DNA of 64,000 nt from Crotophaga sulcirostris. Its lineage: Eukaryota > Chordata > Aves > Cuculiformes > Crotophagidae. The DNA lies in the NCBI GenBank assembly GCA_013397455.1, contig VYZB01000215.1:1424924-1488923 (forward strand), read 5' to 3'. Of this stretch, positions 24,690-35,841 are shown piece after piece. A program made the position numbers and the translations under genes. Each line of letters begins with the position of its first letter. Within the stretch, counting starts at the first letter, position 1. A model generated the notes under the pieces. The model did not search any database. It worked only from the letters and a program-made list of their open reading frames with translations, and was not told where the DNA came from.

Positions 24690-26620
24690 AGAGCCAAAGT
24701 TATCTTATTTTAAGCACTCTATGTTTGCAGTAAGTTGCATGATAAAGGAAGGTGTTAAATGTAAGAAGATATCCTTCAAAATATTGAAGACATGTCCCAT
24801 TGAAAAAAATAACCCTAAACACAAAAAGATGCAAACACTGGTGAGCTAAATGTAAAGATACAATACAGCAGGTCATAAAAGATTTTTATGAAAAACTCGT
24901 GGAAGGCATAAAAAATAATATTAAATCCTTTTCAAATAGATCAGAAAGAGAAAGCTTGCCAGACAATATGTATAGTCAATAGGTGATCAAAGTGCAAAGG
25001 AATGTTAAAGAAGATAAGGCTGTAGCAGAAAAGCTAAATCACTTCCTTTCATCTATGTTCACAATGGAGGACCTAACAGAGGTACCCAGGCCAGAAGCCT
25101 TGTTTGTGAGCAACTTACTGGAGGATTGCCTCAAACTGAAATGTCATTAGAAAAGATTCTTGAATAAACTAGTGAAATGCATAGTAACAACTTAACAGAC
25201 TCAGATGGTATTTTTAAAGTATGATATAGCTGACCCGTTTAACTGTGATGTGTGTTGTGTGTTAAAATTGCTTCAGCAGAAGAAGAACAAACATAAAGCA
25301 GAGGAGTTGACGAACATAAAGGCAATTTGAAAAAAATCTAAAATAAATCTCCCAAACTTGCAGTTAAGAAATTAGATTTCTATACTGAAAAAAAAATGGT
25401 GGAAAGTTTAATAGAGAACAGACGGTGCATAGATACATGTGCACAATCACAGCAACATGTCGTATGCTAGGGAAGAACCAACCATTGGCTTTTGAAGAAA
25501 GAAGTTACATCTCACAAATCCACTGGAATTTTTTAAAGGAGGTGTTGTACACAAGAATAAGAGACATCAATTGCTATAGTCTACAGCCATCTCCAAAAAT
25601 CTTTTGACAAAGTTTTACCTTAAACTCTGAAGAAAGCTTTAGTTGACATGAGATAAAAAGGAAGTTCATTAAAAGCATAAGCAACCACTTAGAATAGAAG
25701 AATTAAGAAGTAAGTATAAGTGATTAGTAAGTGTAAATGACTGAAGTCATTATTAAAATCCTGTAAGAATTGAGGGTGGAATGACTATCCTATATATTCA
25801 TCCATGATTGTTGAAAGGGTGTGAATGAGATGACAAAAGTTTGTAACAATACCATAGTATTTGGGGTAGTAGAGATGAATATTGAACAAAAAAAAGTCAT
25901 AAATGAATCACCTGATGCCAAGTGGCTGAGGAAGAAAGTGGCAAACTAAATTCTATGTTTATTAAAATAAAATTATTAGTATGAGGAAAACCTATCCTGA
26001 TTTCAAATATACAATGATATGACCTGAACTAAGAAAAAGGTTGCAGACTTGAAGTCAATACATTTTATGCATATATCAGCTCAGTGCTCAGCCGTTATCA
26101 AAGAAATAAGTAAAATGTAATAAATTATTAGGAAATAAACGCCTGAAAGAACAAGAAACATCATTATAACATTATGCAATCCACAACATGCCTATATCTT
26201 GATTAATGTTATGGTCAGGCCATTTAAAAAAGGATATGTTTGAACTGCAGGAGATGCAGGGAAGAGTGAATGAATTTAAATATGAGGAACCAATTAAATA
26301 GACAAGGAGTCTTTCACCTGGAAAAAAACATAAAAGATGTCTTTGAGAACAAGGAATAGCCTGGAGAATGTACATAGAAAACAATTACTTTCTGATCCTT
26401 ATATTATGGCAATTAATGGAAATCAAATGGCATTATGAGGTAACAGGTTTAAAACAAGAAAAAGGAGGTACATTTCCATTATTTTATTAAACCTTGGAAT
26501 TAATTCCTGTTGTTGTAAATGCCAGAATTTTACATAGTTCAAAAAGTAATCGGACAAATTAATGAAGGTGAAATTCATAAAAGGGTATTCAATACGAAGT
26601 TATAACCACTAGTTCAGAAA
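24690..26620 (+). mobile_element. Ancient, heavily decayed CR1 copy (about 1.9 kb)
   Basis: Short islands in order match an old CR1 lineage. They are a linker-like block near 24880-24960; an EDKAVAEKLNHFLSSMFTMED block at about 25005-25070, which in CR1 precedes the reverse transcriptase; an EFFK block near 25520-25545; an FDKV block near 25598-25615 (motif A region); and a GTAACAGGTTTAAAACAAG-like block near 26440-26470, typical of the 3' part. Stops and frame changes are everywhere. The islands are collinear and all on the plus strand, which supports one element rather than chance. I infer that it predates modern bird CR1 groups. Both ends are approximate. Confidence 0.65.
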
Positions 26621-26707
26621 TTTAATTCCAAAGAAATCTTACATGTTTTCTTCTTTCTTATACTCTTCCTTAGACATCTGTATGGGTCCCAGTGCTGGTT
26701 GCTTTCT

Positions 26708-26724
26708 GATATATATATATATAC
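26708..26724. repeat. Short (AT)n microsatellite
   Basis: An uninterrupted run of alternating A and T of about 16 bases. Confidence 0.85.
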
Positions 26725-27042
26725 AACCCAGTTGTTTCTACTTTGTTGTTCTCTTATGTTGTTGTTTGATAATCAGAAATTGTCTCTTTCTTACACTGTA
26801 TGTGAAGGTAAAGAGAAGATGAAAGCATTAAGAAATAGAAAAGAAAGAAATTTGGGTAGTGCAAAAAAGTTAAGATTTATAAATACTCTCTAAAATGACG
26901 ACTTTGACCATTCATTCTGAGTTATCATAGCTTCTAAAGAGCTGAAAACAAATAACGCAATCTCTTCACTATTTCAAATTGGTCTCTCTAAAGTAGGATG
27001 CTTTTAAAAATTAATTTCATCCTGTATCTATTTTTTCCCTCT

Positions 27043-27212
27043 TGTATTGGGTTTTGGTAGCCACGGGAGGGGCTAAAGGTGTGGTTTCTGTGAGAAGATG
27101 CTAGAAACTTTCCCTTTGTCCAATAGAGCCAATGCCAGCCAGGTCAAAGATAGACCCACTGCTGACCAAGGCCAAGCCAATCAGCAACAATGGCAGTGCC
27201 TCTGGGATAAGA
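27043..27212 (+). mobile_element. Probable 5' part of an avian endogenous retrovirus LTR
   Basis: Begins TGTATTGGG and runs through GGGGCTAAAGGTGTGG, TTCTGTGAGAAG, CAATAGAGCCAATGCCAGCC and GGCAGTGCCTCTGGGATAA. I recognise this order of blocks from an LTR repeated widely in many bird genomes. The match stops near 27212, just before the point where the promoter (TATA) part would be expected. So this is a fragment, with no second LTR and no gag, pol or env nearby. Strand follows the usual LTR orientation. Identification is from memory and not verified. Confidence 0.5.
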
Positions 27213-29384
27213 AAATGCAGCTCCAGTTCATAGCTCATTCCTTTTACACCTGTCTGCATCAGATTTCACTTCTCCATATGATGCTGGCTGCACTAACATC
27301 CTCTCTTAAGCTCCCTTCTAGTTACTTAATGTCAAATTCCATTATTACAAAAGTACCAGCTGGAGGCCCAGGGCATGATTGAAGTGGATTCCAAATGAAG
27401 ATCTCAGATCACATTTTTTCATATGTAGTGTGTTTTGATGTAAAAACCAGGCATCATGGACAGCTAAGTACATCTACTCAGGGCAAAAGTTAATTAATTT
27501 AATTCTCCATTTCCGTGAGGTTCATGTAGTGAAAGTTTCCTAAGCATTTTGAGTTGGTAAGAGAAGTAAAACTCATACTGTCTAACATGACAGATTCCAT
27601 TCTTCCTTTGGCCTTATCTGGAATTTATTGCACTAGAGAGAATGATTTCTGGTTTTAGTATGTGTTGTGCTGACGTAATCATTGGTAATAGCACTATATC
27701 CTCCTATGTCCAGGCATGAATGAGTAGAGATTCTCCATTTCCTTTCTACTCAGCTTCTGTACATAGTAGAATATTATGTATTTATTTAATGTGTATGACT
27801 ACAGGATTTTTAACTAGTTTTCACTGAAAGATCATCAGATCTCTGTTAATTGGGATTCCAGTGTAGTGTTCAAGGTACCTCATAGTTCATGTTTGTAAAG
27901 AGCTGTGAAAATGAAGAAGGTTTTAGGTATGCTACTTTGATCAATAATACCTGTATTTGACTAGAATCTTCAGTTCTAATCTACAGGGGCCCTACAGTTT
28001 AGGCATTCAAATAAACCAGGCATTGAGATGATCTGCATAAGCAAAAATAGTGTCTCTGCTAGCTGTGCACTCTACAGAATTCTTGTACCTAGTATAGTGA
28101 CTAAACTTTAGGATGGAGTTCCCTCCACTTAATCTAGGCACTTCTTTGCTAAGGGGCATGATCTGTAGTCTATTCTTCTGAGTGTAAGTACCTAGAGACT
28201 CTTTTCAGGGCAGAAGGAATGGTCTCTGAAGATTTGATCATCTCCTAAATATAGGTCCTTAACTAGAAAATTAGAGACTGTGAGGACAGGTGGATTTCAA
28301 TGCAGCAGAGCTGGTCTGAAGGCATCCATTCACTAGTGCTGTATTGGTCCTTTGAGCCTTTTATTTGCAATAAACATTTTTTTAAAATTAGACCAATTAG
28401 GCTTGTATTGGCTCATAAACAGAAAATGTCACTAATTCCTAAGTACATTTAGGAGATAGTCTGTTTTACAATTAGACTGTAAGATTACTCCTAACAGTAA
28501 TCAGGCTTCTCCAGAGACCTTCATAAAAACCAAGGACTACACCTAATTCTAGATTAATAGGGAGCTCAAGGCAGTAGATGTCTTCCAGAATAAGCACTTC
28601 TGAACAGCATGTGTAACTAAGTTTAGTCTCATAGAATCTTGTCAGCTAATTAAGGAGGCGTCTAATTATTCTTGTATGAGGTGTTAGTAAAACAGATAGA
28701 CTGAATTGCAATGTTAACTATTGGACACCCAAGTCCCAGTTTAGGGAAAGTTTGGTTAGATTATATTTTTTTTCAGAGAACTGTGTGTGAACTGTCCTTT
28801 GCTCAAGCAATTGAACAGTTTTGTGCATTGCTTAGGTGGATTTATGTGCTTAAATTTCACTTTAGGAACCTGAGACTAACTCTGGATATAATTATCAGCA
28901 TCTTGTGATCAGAAGAGTAAGTAGTTTTCCAAGGTGTTTGGACTCATGGATAAAAGAGGTTTAAAATGCTAAGATGGGAGGTCAGAGAGGGAAAATTTTT
29001 TGGGGACCTGATGGGAATTCAAGAAAGAGTTTGTTGTACTCATACTCCAGTACTTTCTTGTGCTCAGACTGCTGCAGCCTAAGAAACACTAGGAGTGAGT
29101 CATATAGGAACCAGGGCAAGAATTGTCAGTGACACAAACACAGGAGGGTGAGCAAGAGGATGTTTGGTGGATCTGGAGAGTACTTCATGTCACAAAGCTG
29201 AACGTTAATGTTTTAGATTTTGTTTATTGTGAAATATTTTCCACTGTTACAAAAAAGACATAGACCATGCAGAATTACATAAAAGGAACTGTCAGACCTC
29301 TGAAGTCTACTCTACCCAGAACTACCCAGAAATGGAAATGTTCCATATAGTGTTTCTAGTTTTGGCAAAGATGTTTCAAGAAGG
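27213..29384. other. Unique sequence, no gene seen
   Basis: About 2.2 kb without a recognised gene or repeat. Frames of up to about 94 codons (27098-27382) overlap the LTR fragment and carry no family signal. Confidence 0.5.
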
Positions 29385-29800
29385 AGTTGAACCCTCTGAA
29401 AAGAATCTTGAGTAGAGCAACAACTATAACCAGAGGTTTAGAAAGTAAAACCTGTGAAGAAAGAGTGAACAAATTGGAATTATTTAGACCAAAGAAGAAA
29501 AGGTTTGAGAGAGATGATAGTCCTCAAGTACGTGAAAGACTGGGGTACGGAGGAAGTGTTCTCTTTCACACGTCAATGATGAAGTACAGAAGAAGCATTG
29601 GGATTAATTTGCAGTAAGAGAGGTTGAGATTAAATTTTAGGAGAAAATTTTAATAACAGCAATATCTAAGCACTGAACCAGTGAGGAAAATTAATTGTTT
29701 CCAGTACTTGAGGTATCTGAAAACATATTCGAGAAATGTCTGGTGCGAATGATATAAATGTAGCCTATCCTGCCTAGAGGTCAAGTTCAATTTGACCACC
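29385..29800 (+). mobile_element. Ancient CR1 ORF2 C-terminal fragment
   Basis: The plus-strand frame from 29387 reads SRATTITRGLESKTCEERVN and then LELFRPKKKRF. This aligns with the conserved CR1 ORF2 C-terminal pattern (QRRATKM..GLE...[20 protein letters not shown]). A continuation near 29740-29800 resembles the 3' UTR of an old CR1 group. The copy is much more diverged than those at 30.4, 33.5 and 51.2 kb. It may be from the same old lineage as the copy at 24.7-26.6 kb. Confidence 0.65.
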
Positions 29801-30444
29801 TTTTGGGGTCATTGCTTCTATTATCCATAAATAAATTGAATTTGACTATCTAATTCTCCCCCCTTCCCTTTTTTTGTTTTGTGTTTTGCTGTGTTTTGTT
29901 TACGTAAATTTATAGCCACCCCATTGTTTTTAACTGCACGTTTGTTTGGCAGTTTGTTTCACAGTTTTTTAAAAACATTTGAGAAGGCCTCGTGGAAAAA
30001 AATGGTTATTAACTCTGTGTATGTAAGTCTCTAAAAAAAGGATTATATGAGGAGGTACAGAATGGGATGTAAATAAGACTGAGATATATATTTAATAAGG
30101 AGGCATGTTGACAGTCTAGCCGCCTTTAGCAGAAAAATGCTGTCTTTCGTCACCAGTGTGTCCTGCACGAACCATTGCAATTTTCATATTTTTTCGATAC
30201 CTCATCCAGCAGGTTTCCTCTTATCGGTCTTAATTGCTGTTCATTGTTTCAGTACATATTGAACACCAAACCAACACAGAAGGTATCTGTGGAGGATGAT
30301 TGCCTTACCTGAACATTTTTTCTGAAGTTTCAGGCACAGTAGCCACATGCAAGAATGTAAGACACAATAAAATATTGCTTTAGGTTAAAAACTCCAAACA
30401 GAATTTTATTCAAGAAACCCTAGTTTAAGATTGAACTTTGGTAG
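29801..30444. other. Unique AT-rich spacer
   Basis: Nothing recognised apart from a T/G-rich simple run (TTTTGTTTTGTG-like) at about 29865-29905. Confidence 0.5.
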
Positions 30445-31790
30445 CAGGATAGTGGGAAAGCCTGACCTTGGTTCCAGGTAGAATTATGGAGCACATAATC
30501 CTGGGTGCAATCATGCGGCACCTGCAGAATGACTGAGAGATCAGGCCCAGCTAGCATTGATTTAGGAGGGGTAGGTCCTACCTGACCAATCTGATCTCCT
30601 TTTATGACCATGTGACTCACCTGGTGGATGAGAGGAATGCTGTGGCTGTAGTGTAGCTGGACTTCAGCAAGGCCTTTGACACTGTCTCTCATAGTAGACT
30701 CCTAGAGAAGCTGGCAACCCGTGGCTTGGACGGGAGCACTCTGTGCTGGGTTAGGAATGGGTTGGATGGCCGAGCCCAGAGAGTGGTGGTGAATGGTGTC
30801 TCCAGTGGTGTCCCTAAGGGATCGGTGTTGGGCCCAGTCCTGTTTAATATATTTATTGATGATCTGGATGAGGGGATTGAGTCCATCATCAGCAAGTTTG
30901 CGGACGATACCAAGCTTGGAGGAAGTGTTGATCTGTTAGAGGGTAGGATGGCCCTACAGAAGGACCTTGACAAACTGGAGAGATGGGCTGATTCCAATAG
31001 GATGATATTTAATAAGTCCATATGCCGGGTTCTACACTTTGGACACAATAACCCCATGCAAAGCTATAGACTGGGGACAGAGTGGCTGGAGAGTAGTTAG
31101 GCAGAAAAGGACTTGGGAGTACTGGTAGATAGGAAACTCAACATGAACCAGCAGTGTGCCCAGGTGGCCAAGAAGGCCAGTGATATCCTGGCCTGCATCA
31201 GAAATAGTGTGGCCAGCAGGACCAGAGAAGTTGTCATCCCCTGATACTCGGCACTGGTTAGGCCACACCTAGAGTACTGTGTGCAGTTCTGGGCCCCTCA
31301 GTTTGAGAAGGATGTCAAGATACTGGAGTGTGTCCAGAGGAGAGCAACGAAGATGATGAAGGGGCTGGAGCACAAGCCCTATGAAGAGTGACTGAGGGAG
31401 CTGGGGCTGTTTAGTCTGGAGAAGAGGAGGCTCAGGGGAGACCTTATTGCTCTCTACAACTGCCTAAAAGGAGGTTGCAGTCAGGCAGGGCTTGGTCTCT
31501 TCTCCCAGGTGACCAGTGACAGAACTAGAGGACATGGACTCAAGCTTTGTCAGGGGAGGTTTAGGCTTGATATTAGGAAGAAATTCTTCACTGAAAGAGT
31601 GATTGGCCACTGGAATGCGCTGCCCAGGGAGGTGGTGGAGTCGCCGACCCTGGAGGTGTTTAAGAGGAGATTGGATGAGGCACTCAGTGCCATGATTTAG
31701 ATGATGAGTTGGTGTTAGTGTTGGGTTATAGACTGGACTTGATGATCTCAAAGGTCCTTTCCAACCTTGTGATACTGTGACACTGTGAAA
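30445..31790 (+). mobile_element. CR1 element, 5'-truncated, 3' end intact (1.35 kb)
   Basis: Starts inside ORF2 just before the reverse-transcriptase fingers. It runs through the catalytic region, the conserved C-terminal part ([27 protein letters not shown]) and a short 3' UTR, ending in an ACTGTGAT-type tail near 31790. CR1 moves by target-primed reverse transcription using proteins from ORF2. A copy that begins mid-ORF2 is dead on arrival. Its 3' part closely matches the fragment at 24.2 kb. Confidence 0.95.
30450..31700 (+). pseudogene. CR1 ORF2 reverse transcriptase, partial and stop-ridden but in one frame
   Basis: The frame stays constant from about 30450 to 31700, interrupted only by stops at 30534, 30552, 30558, 30654, 31098, 31242 and 31389. 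The longest open part is 30726-31097. Visible motifs are the [12 protein letters not shown] motif A region at about 30657-30686, a [15 protein letters not shown] block at about 30819-30863, and the FADD catalytic box at 30897-30908 (the CR1 form of YXDD). The C-terminal [12 protein letters not shown] block follows. No endonuclease domain is present. With no frameshift, this is among the better-kept copies in the window. The stop at 31389 (TGA where related copies have an arginine codon) fits CpG decay. Confidence 0.9.
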
Positions 31791-33370
31791 AGTAGTCTTC
31801 GGCATGATATATTTTTGCCTGTTCTTATAATATCCAGCAAAGTCTAATCTAGTTATAATTCAGGTAGCTACATTTTCCATATAGTCTTGTGCCTTGTCTT
31901 TTTCCTGCATCTCTAAGGACTTTCTCTGTAATTGTAAGTCTGGACTGCTACAGACCATGTATAGGTGGGGACCTAAAATGAGTGGGTACGGAATGTTCTC
32001 TGTGATTCCTTGAGGACTTCTGGAAAAAGATTCTGTCTGACAAAAAATCAGATAGACTAATACAAATTCAGACAGCCTCATCAAAATGTATGTGTTAAAA
32101 GAAGTGGTCTTGTTCCAGGAAACTTGGAATGGGAATATAGGGACTGACGGTTATTCTGAGGGAGAGAATCATCTATCAAATTGGTATTTGTTAGTAGTCT
32201 TGAAAGGAGACTAGGAATTGTGATTTGAGTAGAGAAATTGGAGACCTGATATTCTGTATAATTGCCTGTCTTCTCTTGCTGCATTTTGGTCACTTCCTGC
32301 TGGTTTTACAATGGGCACATGTTGTTAAACTGTTTGGGATATTTTACCATCTGTCTGAAATGTCCTTGGAGAAATCATACAAATGACAACTTTGTAAACG
32401 TCTCTTCTTGCCTCAGAAATGCCTCCCTCTGTAATAAGACCCAACAAAGAGCTCTCTGTACAGTTAATAATTTCATCCCTGCCAAAGAAGTAGAGAATGC
32501 TGGTGGCTGTCAAAACAGATACATAAATGATGCCACAATAATTCATCTTACATTTGCGGTAAGAACATTTGACTTTTACAGTATTTTTGTTTCTATCATT
32601 TCAGAGAATTCACTTTGCTCAAAGCTCAACATATATAAACTTTAAAATAAACTGAAGGAGAAGGAAGAGCAAATGTAATTTAAAGCACAGCAGTTTGTAT
32701 CTCTGCTTGTTTTTTTCTCTAAGACTTCTGGACTTGGCTAAATTTTCCATTTTCGATTTTGCTTAACAATATACCTGACAGCAGTACAACATGAAGTACA
32801 GAGTAAATATTCTCTCTGTTCAGTGGTCAGAGATTTCCCATTGCATCCATCTTTTACAACTATCTCAACATCTCTGCAGCATATGCATCATCCTGTATTC
32901 CAGCAATCTATAAAGGGTTTTTTTGTGTGTTTCAGACATATTAGGCACAAACCAGTATATCACGAACAGGTTTTATATGAAAAAAATTCTACTTAAATTA
33001 CCTTTACTGTTTGAAATGAGCTTTGGTAATGTAGGACATAGAATTTTTTATCTATATTAGAGAAGACTCTTTTTGATTGAGGAATGCAAGGACAGGGGGA
33101 AATGGAAATTTAATGACTCACAGCACCTGAATGGTTGGGGGTTTTTGTGTACTACATGGCTGTCACTCCTTGGTCTCATGAAGTTTGATGGTTCTATTGA
33201 GTATCCAGGTCTAGGAGGCATGGGAATATTAGAAAGAAACCTATTTTGAACTGGAAAGGTAAGTTTCAAGTATTTCAGAGAAAAACCTGAAAGCATTATA
33301 AAGAAAACCCCTTATGCAAATATCCCAAGCCAAAACTAAACCAAATCAAACCCCTAAAATACTTAATCTT
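31791..33370. other. Unique sequence, no gene seen
   Basis: No gene or repeat was recognised. A 127-codon plus-strand frame (32262-32645) is the longest not explained by CR1. It is cysteine- and asparagine-rich in its middle, starts without good context and matches no family I know. Confidence 0.5.
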
Positions 33371-33371
33371 T

Positions 33372-33537
33372 TAAGGAAAGTCTAATGGCCAGGGAGGTGG
33401 TTGAGTCACCATTCCTGGAGGTGTTTAAAAGATGGGTACATTAGGTCCTCAGGGATATGGTTTAGTAAGTGAACAGGTATGGTTGGACTTGATGATCTCA
33501 AAGGTCTTTTCCAACCAGATGATTCTGTGATTCTATG
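33372..33537 (+). mobile_element. CR1 3'-end fragment
   Basis: Contains the end of ORF2 (REVVESP-like through EVFKR), the block GGACTTGATGATCTCAAAGG and an ATTCTATG-type tail. It closely resembles the last 165 bases of the copy at 51.2-52.0 kb, so both belong to one kind. It ends exactly where another CR1 copy begins, giving a head-to-tail pair. Confidence 0.9.
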
Positions 33538-33539
33538 AT

Positions 33540-34778
33540 CAGCGGACAAGGGAAGATGCATGTTTTCTCTTTGGACTTCTATAAGGCCTTTGACACAGTC
33601 TCCCACAACATCCTTCTCTCTAAATTGGAGAGATATGAATTTGATGGATGGACTGTTCAGTGGATGAGGAATTAGTTGGATGGTCACATCCAGAGAGTAG
33701 TGGTCAATGGCTCAATGTCCAGATGGAGGTCAATGACAAGTGTTGTCCCTCAGGAGTTTGTATTGGGACCAATGTTGTTTAATATCTTCATCAGTGACAC
33801 AGATAGTGGGATTGAGTGCATCCTCAGCAAGTTTGCAGATGACTCCAAGCTGAGTGGGGCAGCGGTAATACCAGAAGGCCGGCTGTCATCCAGAGGGACC
33901 TGGACAAGCTGGAGAAGTGGGCCTGTGTGAACCTTATGATGTTCAACAAGGTCAATTGCAAGGTCTTGCATCTCAGTTGGGACAACTCCCTGATATCAGT
34001 ACAGGTTGGGGGATGAAGGGATCGAGAACAGCCCTGTCAGAAAGGATTTATAGGTGCTGGTGGCTGAACAACTGGACATGATCCAGCAATGTATGCTTGC
34101 AGCCCATAAAGCAAACTGTACCCTGGGCTACATCAAAAGAAGTGTGGCCAGCAGGCTGAGGGAGATGATTCTGTCCCTCTACTCCACTCTCATGAGACTG
34201 CAGGTGGGCCTGGAACACTGCATCCAGCTCTGGAGCCCTCAGTACTGGAAAGACATGGACCTGTAGGAGTATGTACAGAGTAGGGCCACAAAAATGATCA
34301 ACGGGATGGGACACCTCTCCTATAAGGACACAGTGAAAGAGTTTGGGCTGTTCAAGCTGGAGAAGAGAAGGTTCGGGGGAGATCTTATGGTGGCTTCTCA
34401 ATAATTAAAGGAAGTGTGTAAGAAAGATACAGATAGACTTTATATCAGAGTCTGTTGTGACAGGACAAGGGTAGGTAACTGTTTTAAACTAAATACCTTC
34501 TTTTAATTTATTGAAAATAAATAAATCAAGTCTAGATTTAGACCAGCTATAAGGAAGAGATTTTTTACAATGAGAGTGATGAAGCACTGGAACAGGTTGC
34601 CTAGAGATTTGGTAGATGCCCCATCCTTGGAAACATTCAAAGTCAGCTTGGCTGGGGTCTGAGCAGCCTCATCTAATTGAGGATATCCCTGCTTATTGCA
34701 GGGGGGCTTGGACTAGATGACCTTCAAAGGTCTCTTCCAACTCAAACTATTCTTTAATTCTATGATTCTCTGATTCTA
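33540..34778 (+). mobile_element. CR1 element, 5'-truncated, 3' end intact (1.2 kb)
   Basis: Begins in the reverse-transcriptase motif A region, immediately after the tail of the preceding CR1. It runs through ORF2 to a 3' UTR and a tail near 34778. Its text is close to the copy at 58100-59000. Near 34490-34530 there are about 40 extra AT-rich bases, between GTTTTAAACTAAA and TAGATTTAGACCAG, where the family normally runs on directly. This is a small later insertion or local expansion. Confidence 0.92.
33550..34407 (+). pseudogene. CR1 ORF2 reverse transcriptase fragment
   Basis: In the first frame, the [19 protein letters not shown] region lies at about 33571-33630, then a stop at 33673. 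The frame is then open from 33676 with [15 protein letters not shown] and the FADD box at 33832-33843. A frameshift follows near 33890. The original frame resumes by 34054 with [13 protein letters not shown], VQSRATKM-like and LFKLEKRR blocks, broken by a stop at about 34264. Not functional. Confidence 0.88.
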
Positions 34779-35778
34779 ATCTGTCTGTTCCTTTAAAAAT
34801 AAATATTTTTATGATTAAATTTTTAAATGCTAATAAAAATCATTGCTTGTGTCATCACGCATAAAGGGATAACTAAGTCCATTCTTATGTCCTTTCATGC
34901 AGAACTGAAATATTAATGTTCTTTGTCAGGAAATCAAAAATAATTCACAGTTGCTGCATGGAAAGTGATTGGTGTTTTGATCTTAACTGAGATATGCCAG
35001 GTTTAGAACCAAGTAATTTTGCAGCCTCACAGCTAGGTGGTAAAAACCTGTTACACACATGTGACACACAATGGTACTCCAGACCCAAAACTGTGTCTAT
35101 CTTACCAAGAAAAGCAGATGCCATTAGAAAAAACATGCAGGTGTTACTGTAGGCAGGTGTATATTTTTCAATGCGGAATCCTAAATCAAACTTAAGGCTG
35201 TCTTCCTTGCAAAAGGATTATAATCAGACAGAAGATGTGCCTGTGATTTAGATGAGGTTTTGTAAAAAGATATGACCTTTCTCTGGCCAGCAGATGCATA
35301 CAAATTCAGTCCAGTATAGCTCCACTTTCTTTAACTAGAAAATCAGTAAAGAGAGAAAAGTGGGGTGTTACCTTCTGAAGGAACATTTTGCAGTATTGTG
35401 CAAATACAAAACCACTGCCGTGCTTCCGCTGCAAGAGATTTAGTACACATTAAAGCTGTGCCACAAGTATAATTTACAAGCTACAAATTTATTGTTTCAG
35501 ATATTATTAACATAACAGAAAAAAAAAGAAAGAAAAATCACTATGGAAGCATAGTATGCTAACAAAGTGCTCTGGACTCAAATGACTTCCAGCATGACAA
35601 ATAATTGGTCAATAACACAATATTTTAAAGGATAAGGACTGCATCTCATCTAGTCAATTGCTCATTCACTAACAATGTTCAGACTTCACAGCAGTTAAAT
35701 GTAGTATAAAATACTGTTCATTGAAGATGTCATTCAAATTTGAAATAGATGTCTGGTTTCATAGGCATTGTGGTGTCA
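34779..35778. other. Unique sequence, no gene seen
   Basis: No gene or repeat recognised in about 1 kb. Confidence 0.5.
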
Positions 35779-35841
35779 GGCTGATGGTCAGACTTGATGA
35801 TCTTCGAGTTTTTTTCCAACCTCAGTGATTCTGTGATTCTA
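35779..35841 (+). mobile_element. CR1 3' tail fragment
   Basis: The last roughly 60 bases of a CR1: GACTTGATGATCTTCGAG, TTTTTTCCAACCTCAGTG, then ATTCTGTG/ATTCTAT units. It is strongly 5'-truncated, with no coding sequence left. Confidence 0.85.

Noticed and set aside
30689..31057. 122-codon minus-strand frame
   Set aside because: It is antisense shadow of the CR1 reverse transcriptase at 30445-31790.
32262..32645. 127-codon open frame on the plus strand
   Set aside because: It has no recognisable domain and no promoter or splice support, and an opposite-strand frame overlaps it. It is probably chance.
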